Below are positions 51,801 through 60,800 of a DNA stretch of 64,000 nucleotides, piece after piece. Both the position numbers and the translations under genes were made by a program. Numbering within the stretch: the first letter of the stretch is position 1; the number at the start of each line of letters is the position of its first letter. The stretch covers positions 2,582,216 to 2,646,215 of the forward strand of contig SSNP01000043.1 in NCBI GenBank assembly GCA_006937955.1, in the 5' to 3' direction. The notes under the pieces are model-generated. The model saw only the letters and a program-made list of their open reading frames with translations, was not told the DNA's origin and did no database searches. The stretch comes from Pachypanchax playfairii (Eukaryota > Chordata > Actinopteri > Cyprinodontiformes > Aplocheilidae).

Positions 51801-54800
51801 TAAAGATCCAGAGGGCTGCTCCCTCTGAGCGTATTTCGGTTTTGGAAAAGTTTACAGCGGGGGTTTACAAAACCCAGTAGTGGAGTGCCATTGTTCAGCA
51901 GTTGTCTCTGCTTCACCACACCTCAATCAAACAAGGTTGTGAGAAACTGTTTTTCAACTGTTTTTCAACCTCAATCTTCAAGCCAGACGTCTTCCTCTTT
52001 CCAAAATATCGAACTTGTGATGCGTTTCAGACGCGTAGCGCGTAAAAATAGAACAGCCGCGTATTTGCCGCGAGATGTTGCTCCTGAGACGCGTTCGACT
52101 CGTGCTGCTGACGGATGCGGTGGAAAGGTTTCTATTGACTACAGCGGTATCTATCAGCTGCGTATGACGTGCTGCTGACGCGTCCGGTGGAAAAGAGGGG
52201 TCATAGTAAACCTCTCAATTAACCAAGCGTGAAGATCTATGTCCAGTCGGCATTTACGAGTTGTTTAAAACACTGCAAAGAATCATGGAGCTGTGACCTT
52301 AAACAATATATAAATTGTATAAATGTAACTTACCCAAAAAAGTGTCCATTGTAACAAAGGTGGTGGGTGTCCACATATGACAGCTGACGCTCACTATCAT
52401 TGCTATCGTATCACGGACACAGATGGGCGGGACTTAAAGGCGCAACGCATTTTTTTCCCCCTCAGCAGCGCCCTCTGAGGAAAAACTCTGGATTTTTGCG
52501 TTAAAGAAGGAATACTAAAGCTTACACAAGCCCTGTGATTATTTTTCACCTCATAACATCATTGTTTTTTTTCGAACTTTGGCTTGTTTACGATTGGCAA
52601 AAAGAAGAAAAGTTCCATCTCAAGTTCCCCTAAACTGCTGCCTCGCATCCTGAAAATTCAAATAATTAATGGCCAGAAAGTAGGAGAAGCTATTAGAAAA
52701 GAAAATCTGTTTCAGATTAGCTGATCCTGTTATAATGCAGTGTTAAAAAACAGCAGTCAAGGACGGAATTAACAAAAATGTTTGAAGGAAATTGCTTGTC
52801 AAATTGGAAAAATCCAATGTACTTATTTATTTACTTTACACATTTTAATAGAAGAATAAAAAAATACATATTTCAGGGATTTAAATTGGTTTGCAAAAAG
52901 ATCTGAACATACTAAAGGATTTTTTTTGGACAAAAGTCCTGTTAACATTTTTAAGCTACAACAAGCAAAAGTAAGTTGGAGTGATAAGGTCAAGAAATAC
53001 TTAAAAACACAAATTCCAACAGTTCCAACACATCCGGCTGGATAATCATGTCTACAACGTGTGTCCAAGCCAGTAAATCAAAACTTTAATAGAAAAAAAG
53101 GGTAAATTCAAATCTATTATAGCAAATTTGTAGAAGTAAATATTAAACCGTTAGTTTAAAAAAAACATGTCTCAACATGTCTCAGACACACTCGGGTCGC
53201 AATTAAATATTTAGAAGCATTATAACTTTGTTTAATGAAAAATGGTCCAAATTTGTGTTGTTTAACCATTTTTGAGCTTCGGGTGAGTCTAAATTTTGAA
53301 ACTGGAAGTGACAAAAAGGTAATCTGGTAATAAAGATAATGTAACATGATGCTAAATAATCCAATTTAATATCAGAAATTACTTTATCAATAATACAATA
53401 TGATGTTGTATAATCTTTATAAAAAAGTACTGAGACATAATAATGTCTGCAAAAGGAAACAATATTGTTTATTAAAAATTATAAGATCAGTAACACAATA
53501 TAGTATTTTTTTTTATAATATTTTACATTGATGTTTTATTATAAATGTATTTATGTAATATCAATGTGTCATGTTTTACCTTTTTGATAATAATAATAAC
53601 TAATATGTTATCAATCCAATCCCTGAAGAGAAGAGAGCTACAATCTGTACAATGTCCAGGAAGGACAATTTTGGGGTTCTGCGTCTTGCCCAGGGATATT
53701 AGAACATCATCAGTGGATGACCTTCCTTTGTCATTAACCCACTGCTGCTGCACATAATCGAGCCAACTTTTTTATATAACACAACCTTAATGTAGTATGC
53801 AACATCAGTGGGTGTTGCAATTACATTGATCCCAATTATCTGCACGTCGCAGTAAATCTTTAACAGTAAACTTGCACTTGAATAGCATTTTTCAGTCTTT
53901 AAATCATGCACCACTTTGTAACTAAGAACTACGGCTTTGCATTTCTGACATTATCAAGAATTGCATGTTCCTAGAACTTCCACCTCCATAAATCACAGCT
54001 TTTATGTTTCATGCCAGAATCATTTGGATATTCCTGTAAAAGCTCACATTCAAAGAGATTACCTCGCCGCACAATCATATTTACAGACAATGAGGGATGA
54101 TGACATGATGAAGGGTGAAAAAAGACCTTTAGCCAAATGAGTAAAGAGGAAGGAGGCCTTGTAGACAATGTGCAACCTGGTACTCAGACATTCACACACT
54201 CAGCGGTACCTTCCTGCTCTTTGTACCCAATAAAGAGGGACGTCCGGGATTGACAGTGACTAATGGGGGATTGGTACTGCAGCAAATTACAGGAGGAACC
54301 TATCAAAGATGTTCTTTCTTTCCATCCATTTGTGGTTCGCCAACACATTCCAAGATGTTCTCTGTTCAATTTCAGTGACAGTTATTTCTGAGCAGCAGAG
54401 CCGATAACTGATGTTGCCTAATATTTACAAGCACAATAAGAATCTAGATGAGAACTGTAAGTGTGTTGTGGCTATTTGAGTTTGAACACATTGTTCAGAG
54501 GCAGGAAATAAAATCATTTCAGCTCTTTAAAAACTGCTCGTAGTCGCCAAAATTGGTTTCGACTGGTGGAAATTATCTCTCTTTATTAGTTTTGACTTTT
54601 GAAATCATGTTTATGATGAGCAAAATAATACAGACATAAACCTAATGAGCTAATAGAAGTCTGTCATCTGCATAATTGTTAATCAGAGCACATGATTAGT
54701 GTGCAAGTAAAACGGAGGAACAAACAAATCACAAGTGTCACGTCGGCTGTCGTTCTGTCTTTACAGGTGAAAGTTATGGTGCAGAATGGAACCACACACA

Positions 54801-57800
54801 CACATTTGTCAACAACTTTCTTTCCCACGTGTGCTTGATGTCTTGCACTTCCAAAGGGCAAACGTGATGCTGAAAAATCTCTTCTCACAAAACTCTTCGT
54901 CTTGATTTTAATCTGTGTCCGCCCGTACAACGCAAGCCTCGGAAAATGAAGACGATTATTGCAGATGCAGCTTCCTGACGTGACGTTACATCATTCTGGA
55001 TGCTGCTGTTCGTTCTTCAGCGCTTCATGTTCGCCTTTCAGCACCGATTTCAGCAACTTAAATTCCACCAACTATTGACTGCGTTGAGATGAATGTATCT
55101 CCCCGAGTTGAAATTATTTCACTCTATCACATGTGCCACTAAGTGATTTTGGAGGCCAATGTGTGTTTCCCACAATCCTACCCTGATCCACCCATGCAAC
55201 CGCGCTAGTGTAACCCTTCAATTCATCAATATGACAAACTGAGGCCATTACCTGGGCAATGAGTCCCTTGCGGCTCCGTCGGGCGTGGTGGAAGCGCTTG
55301 ATAAAGAGCGCCAGGAACTGCTTCCTGATCAGCTTCCAGCCGGTGATGACCGTGGACCCTCGTCCATTGATGCTGGCCGCCTTCTTACAATCTGGCATCA
55401 AACTGCAGTGTTATTTATCATCTTTGCACCCATGTGAAAGATATGCTGAGCATGCGGTTCAGCACCACTAATGGTCTGATCAAAGTGGTACAATGGCCAA
55501 CTGCACTCGTTCATTAATCAACAGAGCAAGTTTTGAGCTTTACTTATCAAAAGAAAAATGATACTTTGGTGGAAATTCAGCAGGAAAACTGTGAGATCAG
55601 ATTTTTGTAGCGTTCGGGAAAAGCACACATACCTGCTACTTTACTGGAAAACTTTTGCTCGAAATCTGTAAGAAATATCAAATTGACTGTGTTTAAGAGT
55701 GAGGGATGGTCACAAATGAGTAAAAGAAAGGAAGTAAATGAATCAGGAAGAATGTGCCACTCATCCCACTGATGCGCTTCGCTTTACTTGCGATGCTGTT
55801 TCTCTTCGATTCACGAGAGCTTCTCTTCCAGTCCCTCACCAGCGGCTCCGCTGCTGCTGTGGGAATACAAATAAGATATGTTGTTTTGGCCTGACCCAAT
55901 TTGGAGATATAAATAACAATAAGAATAGCTTCCTGCCACACGAGATGCCATTCTATGCCATATATAAAAAAGAAAAAGAAAGAAAGCACCATCTCAGGTG
56001 TTGCAAGCACATGAACGTATCAGGTAAACTGAAGAGATGTTCGTTAGTGATGGACCGAAATAAAACTCTAGAACTAATGGAGGTCAGGTTTATCCACCAA
56101 GGACAGTCAATTATGAATCATATATGAGGGGAAAATATCAATATTTAATGTGAACATTTATTCTAAAGGAGTTTTATTGTCCTGTTGATTTTCTTTACAA
56201 CTAAACACACAACTAAAATCTCTGCTTTTTCTCCTTCTCTTTGTAAAACCTGCTGTTTATTCACTGTTTATTTTCCAGACTCTGACCTTTAACCCCCTCC
56301 ATGAGTTTGTTATCTTTTTGAAATATCCTTTGGGTGTTTCGAGTTTTTAATCTTAGTTTCTTTCGAAGCTTCGTTGCTTGAAAAGCCTGGAGAATCTACC
56401 AATTAGTTTGACTTTTCTTGGTAAAATTGAGTTCTTTTTTTCCTGATAATTTGCCCTGTGTTGTGTTTGTGTCTAGTTCTCGACAATATTGTAATAGAAA
56501 ATGGCATACCACACATACCAGCTGTGATCAGTTGGTTAAATTAAATAACTGACCGTTCTTTGCTCTGTTTCTGTTATACAGCTAAAATAGCTTCATAAAG
56601 TTACTTTCAACCATTTTCCCAGCTATTTGTTTTATTTATTTATTTTTTGCACTAATAAAATGGTTTGTTGTTCTGTTGGGAATTGAAGCAGTCATTAAAA
56701 TTGATTAATTGAACACCCTTTTTGTCCTTTTATGCATCTTTTTTTACACATTTAGTACATTATTTTACCAATATGAAGTTCTAACTGCCTACTAAAGGAG
56801 CAACATTTGGTCTAAATAAGAAATTCTGTCAAATGATTTATGTAGTAGCAAAATTTAGATCTCAAAATGTGAAAAAAAAACTACAATTCCTACTGATTTA
56901 TTTCAGATTAGAGTTTTTATGTTGTTTCGAAGAATGCGTTTCCTTTCCGGGTTGAGTCATCTTCATCAGATATTTTGGTATCACGTGCACCACACTGAAC
57001 ATGGACCAGATAAAGCAAAAGTCAGAGCCTTCTGAGATCTGAGTGAAGATATGAGATCTCCATGTTAAAGGTAAAGTCTAGTAGATCATCTCCAAGTAGC
57101 TCTATGTTCCTGTGACCACAGCTGACAGTATTATTAAAAACTATAAGGTTTATGGGACTGAAGACAACCTCCAAGGACATGGACACATGTGGAAACACAA
57201 CCTCAGGTTCATCAGATGGATAGAGGATGGTAGAAAAAACAATCAAACCACCCAAATCGACCTCAGGGTATGACACGTTCTGATTCTACCATCTGTCACA
57301 TTTTAAACAAAAAAAAGACCCAGGAGGCACCACTAATCACAGAAAAACACAAATATAACAGACTGGAATCATTAAACCCCAAAGTTCTGACAGAAAATGT
57401 TGATTTCAAAAGATGTATTAGGTCAGTGTTTTTAGATGTCCTTGACTCTGAAGGACGGGGTAGGGAAACATTGTTTTTAAGGTTGTAATAGCTATTTAAC
57501 TTATAGTTGAAACCTTTAGTGTTGTTACTAGTCCTGTAACAGCTTTATGGGCCTTTAAGAGATGGAACATAAAGTGCTGGTTACCTCCTTCATATAAATG
57601 TCACATTAGCTTACCTGGTATTTCTGAATCCACTCCAGTATCTTCTGCCACTTTAAGAAAGATCTGTAAAATAAACAAATAGGGCTTGAGTTTAAATTAT
57701 GTATGAGTACTTCAGGAGTGTTTTTCCCTCAGATGAGTGTGAGCTAATGATTGCGCAGTGTAAACATATAAAACGGCTTAGTAGCTATTTTTTTAATCTT

Positions 57801-60800
57801 TTATCATAAAACAAAAGGTGGTGCACAGATATCGCTGATACCAGTGAGATTTGTAAAATTTATGTTGGGGATCAGCTGTAATACGTGCATCAGAGATTTC
57901 ACCTTTATTCAAACACCCAACAGGTAATACATCACAAACAAGTGACACTCTTTTATAGATCACACAAAATACCACAATGATAATTCCTAAAACACAAATT
58001 TTTACTAAAGGACAGACTTCCATTCCACTTCTCCATTTGTTCTGTTTACAACAAAAATGTATGAAAAATCTCTTAAAGAGGCCATTTTTCACAAATGTCA
58101 TGACTTTGTGGTTATTTCTGAAGTATAAACCTGTAATATGAAACATTTTCTATCTAAAAACGTTAGGAAACACTGATTAACAGACGTTTCAATCTGTCTG
58201 TGTGAAGATTCGGCTGGCTTCAGGCTGTAACTCATTAATATTCATTATTCAAATTTGCTGGACTCCGATTGGCTAACAAACTAGCCTATGAGAGCAAGGA
58301 ATACTGTTTCCTGCCCCGCTGCGCATGGCAACAGCAGACGTAGTCTCTTCCTGTTTGATACGTCTTATGCTACAGCTTTTAGCCAGCAGCATGCTAGGTG
58401 TGGTTCCAACTGCGGGAGCTGCAGAATACTAAGGAGCAAAGGAGTTGTGATGAAACAGATACAGGCCATTTGAACTCGGGAGAACTCGGGTGTTATCGCC
58501 ACCTGCGTAGTTTGAGAGATAAAAATTAAAAGAGAAGTTGCTGAACTGTTTTCACACCCACTATGAAGGTAAGAACACCTGTGGAGTTAAAATATTCAAC
58601 AGAAACCTCAGAAAAACCGCTTTTAATGGAAGGGCCTCTTTAAATCTTAAATATCAGTGTGTTTAGACTTCACAAGAGAGCATGGATATATGATAAAAAC
58701 TTCATCATGGTTGAACTGTATACTTTTATAGAGAAATATCCCACTGGTTGCAAATTATAAGTGTCTTATAAACATCTGGATACAAAAAGTAACAGTCATG
58801 CTGATAATCCTACACTAGTCTGTTTGACACTGCACAGCATGAGTCAGAAATGGGAAAAATAAAACAAAAAAATAAAACCTAAAGTCCTTAAACTACAAGG
58901 GAAATTATATTTGACTAGTACTGTCAAAAACATGTAATCAGGCTGGCAGCAATCTGATGTAAGAAGCAGAAATATGAAACATGTAAAAAATGATCCAATG
59001 AAACCCTTTCGCAGTAAAAGTGTATAAACACTGTAGTTAGTCAAGGAAATCACAGTATTAAACTTTTCCTGGAGAGCCATACAATTTTATTTTTAAAACT
59101 GTTTGTTTTAAAGTCACTAGCAGCAATAAAGTAGTGAAAATCAATATTGAGGACCATGGTTGTATTAGCTACGCTGAAGATGATCTTTCCATGATAGCAA
59201 TATGGAATATTTTAAATGGTCAATTCAGACCTTATGAAGATAGCTTGTTGAACCAACAGTCTGAAGAAACAAAGTTCTGATTAGCTAATAAGCTAACGGC
59301 TAGTCCAAGCAGGGTCAGTTATTAAAAGGGTTACTTCTGTCTAAAACAACTTCAGTCTCCAAATTTTCATGGCTGTTAATACAGAAATATATTTTACAAA
59401 TCTTGTTAATGCTAGCAATTATATTTTTTTTCTGATATATTATGATTCCAGCTAGATGCTTTCAGGAAACGACAAAACTTAGCTAGCAACTAGCATTGTA
59501 CAGGTATGTGTCTGTAAATAAACAGAGAATATTGTAGGTCTAAATTACCATTTATTATACTATGGTCTGGTTGAATTCTCAATTCTGATTGGCTGCAGGG
59601 TGTCCTGTAAAAAGTGTTGCAGGACACAAACAGAAACTACTCAAACAGTTGTGTGCTGGAGACACATCAGATCATGTCTGTGATGGGGCATCGCTGTGAA
59701 AGCAGCCTGCAGGTTTATTGGGTTCCGTCAGTCCAGGAGAGACGAGAATGGAACAATATTTTCTCATCCTGCAACGACCCAACCAGCAGTGGTCAGAGAC
59801 CACGAACATAACATCTCCATCCTTCAAATGCCCCAATGATGGACATGCCATCAAATTTCACAATCAACAGCAATGTTGCATTTAATTTAAAGTAGTTTGA
59901 TGTACAGGAAGCCTTGTTCTCATAGGCTAGCTGTTAGCCAATCTGAGTCCAGCGGATTAGCACAATGAATAATCATGAGTACAATCGAATCAAGGTCAAT
60001 TTTCAAGTCTGGAAAAGTCTAGAAATTTGTTTTATCCTAATGTTTTTGGGGATAAAATTATTCGGATTACAGGTTAATACTTCAGAAATAATCACAAAGT
60101 CATTACATTTGTGTGACAGGGCCTCTTTAATTTCTGATAATGGACACCTCGTCAAGCATTATCCTACATGTGAAACTGACAGTAAGAAATAACATTCTCT
60201 ATAACCACACTAAAATCTTTGATATAAAATGGCAGAAATTTTTGGTTTTAGCCCCACTGTGACTAGCGGTAAGCTTGTCAAACCAGACCAGAACTAACCA
60301 GAACTACAAAAGGTATAATACTGTCCATTCCCTTTCCACACAACCCCAATTCAAAAGGGAAAAACAATCACTTTGAGAGACAAATATGCCTAAAAAAACC
60401 TATTTTTAAAAAAGATGTTTTTGTTTTTTAATGTGTTAAAAAAATCATATTTGTTTAATCCTGACAGAAAGTCACTGCATGTGTGTGTGCACTTGTTTGT
60501 TTTTCAGAGATTACCTCCTCCAGCGTGGTGTCAGAGATGCCATAGCTGGTCAGGCCAAGGTCAGTCATGGCCAGGTCAAGCTTTTGGAAGAGTTTCGCAA
60601 AAGTCCCGTCTCTGGCGCCACTGTAGGGAAGTATGAACGTGATCTCCTGACCAATGCTCTCCAAAAAGACAGCCTCGGGGACGTGGCGCCGCACAAGCTG
60701 AGTCACAGCTGTTAAATCTGTTTCACGAAAAGCCACAAAAAATGAATCAAAAGACACACACTGCACAGACACAAAGAACATCCCTCTTCCTACATGTTGA

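Noticed and set aside
51885..52178. 97-codon plus-strand frame as a gene
   Set aside because: It lies within a transposon whose other copy has stops; noted only as shared frame.
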